This document shows, piece after piece, positions 36,360-44,511 of a DNA stretch of 64,000 nucleotides; within the stretch, counting starts at the first letter, position 1, and every line of letters starts with the position of its first letter. A program made the position numbers and the translations under genes. This DNA comes from Lachnospiraceae bacterium (GTDB lineage Bacteria; Bacillota; Clostridia; Lachnospirales; Lachnospiraceae), in the NCBI GenBank assembly GCA_009774245.1, contig VSNM01000013.1, forward strand, positions 1 through 64,000, written 5' to 3'. Under the pieces are notes generated by a model. That model was not told where the DNA came from, searched no databases, and saw only the letters and a list, made by a program, of their open reading frames with translations.

Positions 36360-37507
36360 TCTGCTGCACCTCCCAACGCTTCGTTGATGACAGATTTCAT
36401 AATGTCCTGCTCCTCCTCGTCCATGTCCGGTATAAACTGACAGATCAGCTCATATGGAGAGCTGGATACCGGCTCTGTCATCTCGTCCGGGATTCCTTCC
36501 CGCCTGGCATACTTTCGCTGAATCTCCAGCTTATTGGGAAATGCCATCGCAATCCGCTCCTGCAGGTCAACGATCTCCAGGTCCCTGTCGTCCGTGAGAA
36601 TGATCTGCACATAGTCCTCCGACGCCTGGCGCAGCACATTCTCAAACGTATCCTCTAGGACAGCGACCTTGCGCTTTGGCGTGAGCGGAAGCCTGGTGAT
36701 CTCCGGCTCTTCTCCCTTCCTGCCAAGCTCAATCATCAATATGCCCTTTTCCTGACCAGCCTCACTGACAGAATAGGCATACGGCGTTCCACAATAGCGG
36801 AAGCGGTTCTCTCCCACCGTCATCGGCTTGTGGATATGGCCGAGCGCCGCATATTCAAAGGGTAACAGCACATCACTTGCCACCACGTCAACATTTCCGA
36901 CCGCGCGAATCTCCGACTCCATGCGCTCGACGTCCTCCGCCTTTTTGCCCAAGGGCAGATAAAACTGGTGGCTCACAAGCACATTGCGCTCGTTTTCATT
37001 GATCTGTTCGCGCGCAAAGAGATTGTGAAGCGCATCATTATAGCTGTATACGGTATCACTCTCGTCAAATGTCCCCCTGATGACTGACGGCTTACAGAAT
37101 GGCAGCAGATAGAAGTTGACGGCGCCATACGCGTCATGCATCGTGACCTGCTCTATGTATTCATCCGGCCTGCGCGGCGGTATCCCCACCATATGCACCC
37201 GCTGCTTTGCCAGCAGAAAGTTCAGATAATCAATCCGCTGCGCACTGTCGTGGTTGCCGCTTATGATCATGATTTCCACTTTGTCGGAGGCATCGCACAG
37301 CGATTTCAGAAAGCTGTCAAAAAGCTGTACCGCCTCCGCGGATGGCAGCGCTTTGTCATAGATATCACCGGCAATCAAAATCGCATCCGGCCGGTATTGT
37401 CTCACATAGTCTGTGATCTGCGCAAACAGGTACTCCTGCTCTTCCCGCAGATCGTGATTGTACAATCGGATACCAATATGCAGATCCGATAAATGAAATA
37501 ATCTCAT
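36356..37507 (-). CDS. sbcD: Exonuclease subunit SbcD
   Basis: A 383-residue Mre11-type nuclease. The metallophosphoesterase motifs are HLSDLHIG, AGDIYDKA, SGNHD and LGHIHKP. The start is the ATG at 37507 with AAAGGATG upstream. Frame-compatible upstream codons lack a site. It forms the nuclease core with SbcC downstream. Confidence 0.95.
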   Translation of the reverse strand: MRLFHLSDLHIGIRLYNHDLREEQEYLFAQITDYVRQYRPDAILIAGDIYDKALPSAEAVQLFDSFLKSLCDASDKVEIMIISGNHDSAQRIDYLNFLLAKQRVHMVGIPPRRPDEYIEQVTMHDAYGAVNFYLLPFCKPSVIRGTFDESDTVYSYNDALHNLFAREQINENERNVLVSHQFYLPLGKKAEDVERMESEIRAVGNVDVVASDVLLPFEYAALGHIHKPMTVGENRFRYCGTPYAYSVSEAGQEKGILMIELGRKGEEPEITRLPLTPKRKVAVLEDTFENVLRQASEDYVQIILTDDRDLEIVDLQERIAMAFPNKLEIQRKYARREGIPDEMTEPVSSSPYELICQFIPDMDEEEQDIMKSVINEALGGAAE

Positions 37508-37524
37508 TTGTATGTTACATCCTT

Positions 37525-37905
37525 TCATTCGTCCTTTTTGTGCCACACATAGTCGATAAATGAATCGAAATCCTCTGCGATCACCTGGACTTCATCATCC
37601 ATTCCAATAAAGGGAACCTCGATATATCTGCCATCCCTGTTGATGCCATACGCCATGTCTGCGCCGTCAGAACCGATCAGCACAATGTCATGCCAAAACT
37701 CCTGTGTCCCGTATTCATCATTCAATTCTTCTATTTCGGCTTTCTCCCAGAGTAGCAGGTAATTTTCACCGACCATCCCCTCGCCGCTGACTGCCTGATT
37801 CAAATAATCCTCAAAACTTTTGTATAGACATAGATCTCCCAGATGCAATTCCTGTTTGTCAGAAATATGAAATTCACCCAGCCTCCGCCGTGTTTCCTGA
37901 TTCAT
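37525..37905 (-). CDS. SMI1/KNR4 (SUKH) family protein
   Basis: A 126-residue protein matching the SUKH fold: YLLLWEKAEIEELNDEYGT, DIVLIGSDGADMAYGI, VPFIGMDDEVQVIAEDFDSF. SUKH proteins are often immunity proteins against polymorphic toxins, though no toxin is recognised next door. The start is placed at the ATG at 37905, 32 bp after the upstream stop. An earlier start would overlap the membrane protein gene. It precedes sbcD by 17 bp. Confidence 0.78.
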   Translation of the reverse strand: MNQETRRRLGEFHISDKQELHLGDLCLYKSFEDYLNQAVSGEGMVGENYLLLWEKAEIEELNDEYGTQEFWHDIVLIGSDGADMAYGINRDGRYIEVPFIGMDDEVQVIAEDFDSFIDYVWHKKDE

Positions 37906-37937
37906 AACCGTTTCCCCCGCATTCTTTCCTTCAATTC

Positions 37938-39881
37938 TCACTGCGCATTTTTCATCTGCTCTGTGCTCCATGTCGTACAATATGTGAGCTCCAACCCTGT
38001 CGCTTTCATAAAATTCTCCGCCCATTCCGCTGTGCAGAAAAAGATGATCGCCCCCTGCCCGTTGTCCCCGGCCGCATAGAATAACTTCTGTGACTCTCCC
38101 TCAGTCAAAAGGGCATTCAGTATTCCCAGCACATCACTGTCAAGCCAGTCATAATACACCCTCATATCCCAATGATATGTCTGTCCCTCCCATTCCAGGC
38201 TGACTGTGATTGTCCCTTTTCCGCGTTCCCAATCTACTTTGGAATCATCTTCACTGATATTGGTCACTGTGTCAAGGCTGCCGTCCTCCGCGAGCGCAAG
38301 CATACCGTTCAGGACATCAATGTAATCCCACCCTTCAAAGTCAAACCAGAATACATCCCTGGAGTATTCTTCTATCGCAGTCCAGTCCTCGTTGTACTGT
38401 GGCGCGCCCAGACTTGTCAATAACCACGTGTACGGATACCCCTCAATCGGTACCTGCAGACCGTACTCTGTCACAGAGTCGCGCACGGACTCCAACACTT
38501 CCTCCGGCACCTCAAAGCCAAAGGATTCCAACACTTCCACCTGCTCATCCAACGGCACATAGTCCGGATAATCTGCCGGATCAAAATCATCCTGCCATGA
38601 AATGCCGCGCGGTTTCTGATCTGGGTAGTCTGCCAGTTCTGTTTCCGATTCCGATTCTTTCTGCCAGTCAATTCCCTGTGCTTCCTGCGACGCCTCCCGC
38701 AATTGTTCGCGCGTCTCCTGCATCTGGTTCCTGAAAATACTGATAAACATAAATGCAACGCTCACCATGACAAAAAGCACAGCCATCAGCGCAAAAGCCC
38801 AGTCTGGCAGATAATGCATTCTCCGTCCCTGAATATCCTTTATCCCTTTTCGCGCACAGAGCTCATGCAGGGCGGAAACCTGATTCCAGTCCTGAAAACT
38901 CTCCTTTGCGATCGTCACGTAATGCTTCCTGTCCCTGTGAAATATGTAAAATGCCTGCTCCGTCTCCACCAGATGCGCAAGTGTCTCCCACGCATAATCA
39001 TTCCGCGTGCCATCTGGCAGCTTTGTGCAGATGCCCGCCTCCGACAGCAAGACCTGCCACACGCCGCACTCCCTGTCCCTGACAGCCTGTGCCCTGATCT
39101 GCTTTCTGAGAGCATTCTCGGGATCGCGCAAGAAAGTGCGGACGGTAAGCAGCGCCGCAACACACAGCCCAAACAAGACAAACTGCCAGCTCAAATGTCC
39201 CGCTACAAGATAGATGCAGGAGAGCATAACGAACACCTCAAAAAGACTCCAGATCAAAACGATACGAATCCGCTCCTTCATGCCGATCGTCCCGCTTGTT
39301 ATGACGCCCAATGCCCCCTTCTGGAGCTGTATCCATCTCGCATCATCAATAGTGTAAGTAAAGCACAGTCCCTCCTCCCCTGATTCCACGCAGGCACTGC
39401 TGTCCCCCGCCGTCTGCGGATTGCGAATCCTGTCCAGAAACCGCTCCTGCTCCTGCCTGTCCGCAAACACTCGCAGCGGAACGATAAACCATGCCGGCCG
39501 CTGTGCCGTCTGCAGGTATCCAAGCATGAGCAGACGGCGCGTCGTGCGAACCAGCTGTATGCTGCTGCAGGGCACCTCACTGCTGCCGCCCCTGACCACT
39601 TTCAAGATACCGTTTTCAATCCACACCGTCCACTGATTTTGCGCAATGCTTTTTCTGATCTGAATACAGGTAACGACAGCCGATACCAGCATCACCGCCA
39701 CAAGCAAAACTGCAATCCAGACTGCCGCGCGCGGCAATATGAGCCACTCCAGCGCCAAAATAAGCATCAGCCGAAACCATGTCCACTTTTTACGCTTTGC
39801 CGATTCTGCCAAAGCATGCAGGCAAAATTCCATGATCTCGGACTGCTCCAATATATACTCATATTTTTTTGTACTCTCCAT
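37938..39881 (-). CDS. Hypothetical membrane protein with YcxB-like regions, 647 aa
   Basis: A large membrane protein of uncertain family. Two hydrophobic pairs (about 35-72 and 205-248) each precede a PH-like or YcxB-like segment (WTVWIENGILKVV, and WETLAHLVETEQAFYIFHRD). A fifth helix lies at about 365-388, then an acidic linker and a C-terminal domain of about 200 residues (WTAIEEYSRDVFWFDFEGWD). The duplicated front half suggests internal duplication. It is followed by the SUKH gene, possibly as a pair. Confidence 0.6.
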   Translation of the reverse strand: MESTKKYEYILEQSEIMEFCLHALAESAKRKKWTWFRLMLILALEWLILPRAAVWIAVLLVAVMLVSAVVTCIQIRKSIAQNQWTVWIENGILKVVRGGSSEVPCSSIQLVRTTRRLLMLGYLQTAQRPAWFIVPLRVFADRQEQERFLDRIRNPQTAGDSSACVESGEEGLCFTYTIDDARWIQLQKGALGVITSGTIGMKERIRIVLIWSLFEVFVMLSCIYLVAGHLSWQFVLFGLCVAALLTVRTFLRDPENALRKQIRAQAVRDRECGVWQVLLSEAGICTKLPDGTRNDYAWETLAHLVETEQAFYIFHRDRKHYVTIAKESFQDWNQVSALHELCARKGIKDIQGRRMHYLPDWAFALMAVLFVMVSVAFMFISIFRNQMQETREQLREASQEAQGIDWQKESESETELADYPDQKPRGISWQDDFDPADYPDYVPLDEQVEVLESFGFEVPEEVLESVRDSVTEYGLQVPIEGYPYTWLLTSLGAPQYNEDWTAIEEYSRDVFWFDFEGWDYIDVLNGMLALAEDGSLDTVTNISEDDSKVDWERGKGTITVSLEWEGQTYHWDMRVYYDWLDSDVLGILNALLTEGESQKLFYAAGDNGQGAIIFFCTAEWAENFMKATGLELTYCTTWSTEQMKNAQ

Positions 39882-39905
39882 ATTGATCCTGCCTTTTCAT
39901 AATTT

Positions 39906-39918
39906 CAAACACGCTCTA
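39906..39918. repeat. Solo terminal repeat of the 62946-type element
   Basis: CAAACACGCTCTA matches 13 of 14 bases of one terminus of the element at 62946-63106. No second terminus or body is seen, so it is probably a scar. Confidence 0.4.
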
Positions 39919-40022
39919 AAACACTCCTTATCAGTTTAACACAATCGCGCCATTCTGAAAACCCCATTATGAAGCGTATAACAGAATAAACGTATGAATG
40001 AAAATAAGGAAAAAATCAACCA

Positions 40023-40051
40023 TTGACAACGCACGCGAAATCTGTTATCGT
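40023..40051 (+). promoter_or_regulatory. Sigma-A promoter of thrS
   Basis: TTGACA (40023-40028), 17-nt spacer, TATCGT (40046-40051), directly upstream of the T-box leader. Confidence 0.82.
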
Positions 40052-40059
40052 ATTCCTAA

Positions 40060-40330
40060 CAATATAAGAAAAGCGCCGACGGAAAGAGTAGTCTGCATGA
40101 ACGCATCCAGAGAGAATGGCATCAGGTGGAAGCCATTTATGAAGACAGCAGACGAAAACCATTCCCGAGCTGTAACGCCGAAAGCAATCCGATATCGGAT
40201 TCTCCTGTAAGTGTTACCGTATGCCTGCGTTAAAGGATAGGATTTGATGGAATCTGAAGTGAAAAGTTAAGGTGGAACCGTGCTGATGCACCCTTAGGAC
40301 AATTGCAGTTTGTCTTGGGGTGCTTTTCTT
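40060..40330 (+). ncRNA. T-box leader of thrS (tRNA-Thr sensing)
   Basis: The T-box core AAGGTGGAACCGTG is at 40269-40282. A terminator (40288-40302 with 40309-40323, then TTTTCTT) follows. The stem I region carries AGAGAGAATGG, and a likely specifier ACC at 40158-40160 reads threonine. Uncharged tRNA-Thr should pair with the specifier and T-box to favour antitermination, so thrS is induced by threonine shortage. Confidence 0.92.
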
Positions 40331-40386
40331 ATGTTGTTATCTTTTATTTTTATGAAACAGGATTCAAAAAAGGAGGTAACATTTTT

Positions 40387-42168
40387 ATGAAAATCTTACT
40401 AAGCAACGGAACATGCACGGAAAAGACATTCGAGGAAGCAGAGGGAAAAAGAGCCTTCTGGCACACAAGCGCACATGTGCTGGCGCAGGCAGTAAAGCGC
40501 CTGTACCCCGAGACAAAATGCGCCATCGGCCCCGCGATCGAAAACGGCTTTTACTACGATTTCGACTTCGCGTTCTCTTTCACGGAAGAGCATCTGCGTG
40601 CGGTCGAGGCGGAGATGAAAAAAATTGTAGGCGAATCCCTGTCCTTACAGGTCTGTGAACGGTCAAGGGCGGACGCGCTCGCCTACATGCAGGAACACGG
40701 GGAGCCGTATAAACTGGAATTGATACAAACCCTGCCCGCCGACGAAAAAATCAGCTTTTACAGACAGGGCGAGTACGCCGAATTCTGCGCCGGCCCGCAC
40801 ATCACAAACACTTGCCAGATCAAGGCAGTCCGACTGCTTTCGATTGCCGGCGCGTACTGGCGGGGAGATGAACACAATAAGATGCTGACGCGCATCTATG
40901 GAATCTCTTTTCCCAGGGCTGCCCAATTGGAAGAATACCTGAACATGCTGGAGGAGGCAAAATTAAGAGATCACCGCAGGCTTGGAAAAGAACTTGGCAT
41001 CTTTGCCCTGTTTGACGAGGGCGCAGGACTCCCATTTTTCCTGCCAAAAGGAATCATTCTAAAAAACCTGCTGATCGATTACTGGCGAATGCTCCATCAG
41101 AAAAACGGTTACCAGGAAATCTCCACGCCGATCATGTTAAACCGACAGCTGTGGGAGACATCCGGTCACTGGGAACACTATCGTGAGAGCATGTATACGA
41201 CAATGGTAGACGACGCGGAATACGCGATCAAACCCATGAGCTGTCCCGGCGGAATGCTTGTCTACAAACAGACTTCACACTCCTACCGCGAACTACCGCT
41301 ACGCCTGGCGGAGCTTGGACTGATACACCGCAATGAGAAATCCGGAACGCTGCACGGTCTGATGCGCGTGCGGGAGTTCACACAGGACGACGCCCACATT
41401 TTCATGACGCCGGAACAGATCATTGACGAAATTCAGCGTGTGGCAAAATTGATTGACACGGTCTACAGGAAATTCGGTTTTGACTACCATGTGGGATTGT
41501 CCACACAGCCGGAAAACAGCATCGGAAGCGCCGAGGACTGGGCGATGGCGACACAGGCGCTTCGAAACGCCATGGATTCCATGGGGATTTCCTACTTTGT
41601 CAACGAGGGCGACGGCGCGTTTTACGGCCCCAAGCTTGACTTTCACCTTAAGGACTCCATCGGGCGCACATGGCAGTGCGGAACGATCCAGCTCGATTTC
41701 CAACTGCCGCAGCGATTTGAGGCAGAGTACATCGGCGCTGACGGCGCGCGTCACCGGCCGATCATGATCCACCGCGTCATCTTTGGCTCCATCGAGCGCT
41801 TTATCGGCATATTAATTGAACACTATGCCGGAAAATTCCCCGTGTGGCTGTCTCCCGTGCAGGTAAAACTTCTGCCCGTCTCCGACAGGTATCTTCCCTA
41901 CGCTGACAGCGTCTTGAAATCGCTGAGGGATGCCGGAATCCGTGCCGAGACGGACACTAGGGACGAAAAGCTGGGGTATAAAATCCGTGAGGCGCAGCTT
42001 GACAAAGTGCCCTACATGGTCATTGTCGGCGAACGGGAACAGGCGGACAATACAGTCTCCGTCAGACAGCGCGACGCCGGTCCAGAATGTCAGGAACATG
42101 GGGAAATGCAAATCACGGAACTGATTGCCCAAATACAGGCTTGCAGTTCCCAGACAACTGAATTATAA
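40387..42168 (+). CDS. thrS: Threonyl-tRNA synthetase without TGS domain
   Basis: A 593-residue class II synthetase charging tRNA-Thr. The N-terminal TGS domain of standard ThrRS is absent. The editing domain is present, with HTSAH at 26-30 and CAGPH near 134-138. The catalytic core includes MSCPGGM (zinc cysteine), motif 2 RVREFTQDDAHIF and motif 3 HRVIFGSIERFIGIL. An anticodon-binding domain closes it. The start is the ATG at 40387 after AAAGGAGG. Controlled by the T-box leader. A second ThrRS elsewhere is possible. Confidence 0.95.
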   Translation: MKILLSNGTCTEKTFEEAEGKRAFWHTSAHVLAQAVKRLYPETKCAIGPAIENGFYYDFDFAFSFTEEHLRAVEAEMKKIVGESLSLQVCERSRADALAYMQEHGEPYKLELIQTLPADEKISFYRQGEYAEFCAGPHITNTCQIKAVRLLSIAGAYWRGDEHNKMLTRIYGISFPRAAQLEEYLNMLEEAKLRDHRRLGKELGIFALFDEGAGLPFFLPKGIILKNLLIDYWRMLHQKNGYQEISTPIMLNRQLWETSGHWEHYRESMYTTMVDDAEYAIKPMSCPGGMLVYKQTSHSYRELPLRLAELGLIHRNEKSGTLHGLMRVREFTQDDAHIFMTPEQIIDEIQRVAKLIDTVYRKFGFDYHVGLSTQPENSIGSAEDWAMATQALRNAMDSMGISYFVNEGDGAFYGPKLDFHLKDSIGRTWQCGTIQLDFQLPQRFEAEYIGADGARHRPIMIHRVIFGSIERFIGILIEHYAGKFPVWLSPVQVKLLPVSDRYLPYADSVLKSLRDAGIRAETDTRDEKLGYKIREAQLDKVPYMVIVGEREQADNTVSVRQRDAGPECQEHGEMQITELIAQIQACSSQTTEL

Positions 42169-42175
42169 TGAATGT

Positions 42176-42270
42176 AGCTGCCAGTTCTGGAAAGAGTACG
42201 GCCATGCTGTATCGGAGGTGTCCGGTCTCACATGGATTATCCCGGGAACACGCTCCGGCTGGCAGCTTTT
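42176..42270 (+). terminator. Branched hairpin ending thrS
   Basis: AGCTGCCAG (42176-42184) pairs with CTGGCAGCT (42259-42267), followed by TTTT. Inside are CCATG/CATGG and CGGA/TCCG pairings. It probably terminates thrS, but the size suggests an inserted element. On the other strand it directly follows the broken histidine kinase gene. Confidence 0.65.
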
Positions 42271-42278
42271 TAGGTTCC

Positions 42279-43100
42279 TTAGTTCGTAAATTCCAGTATT
42301 TCCTCCACCACCGCATTCATTCTGTTGACATTTTCCAGTATCTTCTCCGCATAGTGCATCCTCTTCTCAACCTCGATCTCCGCCAGAAAGTTCTCCGAAT
42401 AGCCGGATATCACCATCATCGGGGTTTTCAGACTATGCGCCAGCGCATTGACCTTCTGACTGTAGGCAGCCTCCATCGCCTGCTGTTTTTTATACAGCTT
42501 ATAATAACTCCATGCGATACAGAGCGTCAAAATGACTACCGCCGCAAAAATTCCCATTCCCATAGGAACAAGATTCCCTCCCCGGCTCTGCCAGAATGAC
42601 GACACCCCGGCACAGTACAGCACATACTCTCCCTGCGGCGTCCAGACCGGACTCTCCACATACCAGTAATTTGGAGCAAACCCATAAACCTGATTCTTTC
42701 GAATCCTGTCATTTCCTGTATAAATTTCCAGGATCGTCTCTTCCAACTCGTGATATTGCGCGATCAATTCCTCCCCTGCATCCATGTAGCGGTCTGCATC
42801 TGACCGCGCGATCTCACTGCCGTCCCTGTCAAACAATATCCCAACCATGTCAAAGTCAGACAGACTGTCAAGCTGCTCCTCTATAGCCGTCTTGTCCGTC
42901 ATGTCTGTGTTCGATAATCTATATGCCATCTCAACACTGATACGCTCCACCCTGCTTCCATTTATCATTTCTATGCTGATCAGAGCGAAATACAGCAAAA
43001 TATAAAGTACCACCACCATCGCTGCCAGAATCGGAATCCCTGCGCGCAGCCATATCCTCAAAAACATATGTTTATCATTCTTTTTACCCATTCTTTTCAC
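42279..43100 (-). pseudogene. Sensor histidine kinase lacking its ATPase domain
   Basis: A 273-residue two-component sensor fragment. Membrane helices at about 19-42 and 178-200 enclose an extracellular sensor. The HisKA helix has the phospho-acceptor H222 in ALAHSLKTPMMV. The protein stops at EEILEFTN, just where the HATPase domain should start, and only the thrS terminator hairpin follows. It cannot autophosphorylate alone. It overlaps the response regulator stop by a GTGA junction, so the pair was once a normal operon. Confidence 0.82.
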
Positions 43101-43798
43101 CCATTTCCCTTCTCATCTGTCTCTTCCTTCAACTGATAGCCTTTCCTGATAACCGTCCTGATCTGTCTGCCCTGCGCGCCTAATTTTTTCCGCAACTTTT
43201 TGATGTGGTTGTCCACCACCCTGTCATTTCCCTCAAAATCGTAGCCCCATATGCGCGTCAAAAGCTCGTCCCTCGTGCATACCTTTTCCTTGTGCTCCAT
43301 CAGGTATCGCAGCAGTTCGTATTCCTTATATGAAAGTTCCATCTCCCTCCCCGCGCAGCAAACCCTGTATCGCTCCGGCTCTAACACGATCCCGCCCGCC
43401 GTCAGTACCGGGCGCTGCACCATGCCCTTGGAACGCTTTAAAAGCGCCAGTATCTTGGCATGTAAGACGGGCAGCGAAAACGGCTTTACCAGATAGTCGT
43501 CACAGCCAAGCTGATAACCGTGAAGCTTGTCCTCCTCACCGCCCCTCGCCGTGATGAACATAATCGGCGCGTCACTAACCCTGCGAAGCTCCCTGCACAG
43601 CGAGAAGCCGTCCATCTCTGGCAGCATAATGTCCAACAGCACCAGGTCATACTGTCCCTCCACGATCTGCTCCAGTCCCTTTCCCCCATCATTGGCACAG
43701 CGCACGCAAAACGTGTTTTCCTTCTGCGCCGTCAGATAGTCCGTGAGAATCTCGCAGATCTGCAGGTCGTCCTCAATTAATAAAATCTGATATGTCAT
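43097..43798 (-). CDS. OmpR/PhoB-family response regulator
   Basis: A 233-residue regulator. The receiver domain has D56 as phospho-acceptor (DLVLLDIMLPEMDG) and the K of YLVKPFSLP. A winged-helix DNA-binding domain follows (TRDELLTRIWGYDFEGNDRV). The start is the ATG at 43798 after AGGAGGG. Its partner kinase is truncated, so it may depend on another kinase or small phosphodonors. Confidence 0.93.
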   Translation of the reverse strand: MTYQILLIEDDLQICEILTDYLTAQKENTFCVRCANDGGKGLEQIVEGQYDLVLLDIMLPEMDGFSLCRELRRVSDAPIMFITARGGEEDKLHGYQLGCDDYLVKPFSLPVLHAKILALLKRSKGMVQRPVLTAGGIVLEPERYRVCCAGREMELSYKEYELLRYLMEHKEKVCTRDELLTRIWGYDFEGNDRVVDNHIKKLRKKLGAQGRQIRTVIRKGYQLKEETDEKGNG

Positions 43799-43866
43799 AA
43801 TTGCCCTCCTTTTGGGATAGTATACCGCTGTGATGTGTCCTCGAGATGTCGCGGCATGAATATTTT

Positions 43867-43905
43867 CCGTGTGCATAAAAAGAGATACTCTCTCTCAAGT
43901 ACCTC
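43867..43905 (-). terminator. Terminator of the phosphatase gene fused to repeat end (copy F)
   Basis: GAGATACT (43882-43889) pairs with AGTACCTC (43898-43905). The minus-strand U-run continues TTTTTATGCACACGG, the exact terminal motif of the dispersed repeat. The rest of the repeat is mostly lost. Confidence 0.75.
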
Positions 43906-43911
43906 CAACGC

Positions 43912-44496
43912 TCACATATCATTCCCTTTTTCTCCAAACAGATCATACTGCTTCATATCCACACAGTTTTTTCCATCAAAGGTGAAGCGGACGATCCAGG
44001 GCATCAGCGCGCGAATCTTATCAAACTCCTGATACCCAAACCGCCTGTCATAATAGTTCACGATCGTGCTCAGCGCCGTCCCATGGGAGCCCACCGCGAC
44101 CGTTTTACCCTGGTACTCCTCCAATACGCTGTTCAATGCGCGGATATTTCTCTCCTGCACCTCCCGTAGACATTCCCCGTCTAACAATCTGTAATCGAAG
44201 TCCGCCCACTGTGCCCTGCTGAAAGACAGAAAATCCGCGATCCACTCACTGTCGATCCTGCGTTCCCTGAAATCCTCCACAATACGGATAGCAAGGCCTT
44301 GGCTCTCCGCAAATTCACTGACCGTATCAACAGCCCTCCTATATGGACTTGACAGGACAACATCAACCTTCTTGTCCGACAAAAATTTAGTGACAAGTCT
44401 TCTGTCCTCCATCCCTTTCGGTGAAAGCTCCCTTGTCCTGTCATCATGATTTTCATAATTTGGCTCTGCGTGCCGCACAAAGTATACCGTCGTCAT
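43912..44496 (-). CDS. Histidine phosphatase family protein (phosphoglycerate mutase-like)
   Basis: A 194-residue enzyme with the N-terminal catalytic RHAEP motif (residues 8-12) and the second histidine in VAVGSHGTALS. Further family elements are SSPYRRAVDTVSEFAE and FRERRI. Members are mostly phosphatases of small metabolites; the substrate is unknown. It starts 15 bp after the ATPase gene at 44512. Confidence 0.9.
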   Translation of the reverse strand: MTTVYFVRHAEPNYENHDDRTRELSPKGMEDRRLVTKFLSDKKVDVVLSSPYRRAVDTVSEFAESQGLAIRIVEDFRERRIDSEWIADFLSFSRAQWADFDYRLLDGECLREVQERNIRALNSVLEEYQGKTVAVGSHGTALSTIVNYYDRRFGYQEFDKIRALMPWIVRFTFDGKNCVDMKQYDLFGEKGNDM

Positions 44497-44511
44497 CTTT
44501 ACCGCCCCTTT

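Noticed and set aside
42113..42316. Minus-strand frame as the missing HATPase domain of the histidine kinase
   Set aside because: The translation shows no N, G1 or G2 box and mostly reads the hairpin after thrS.
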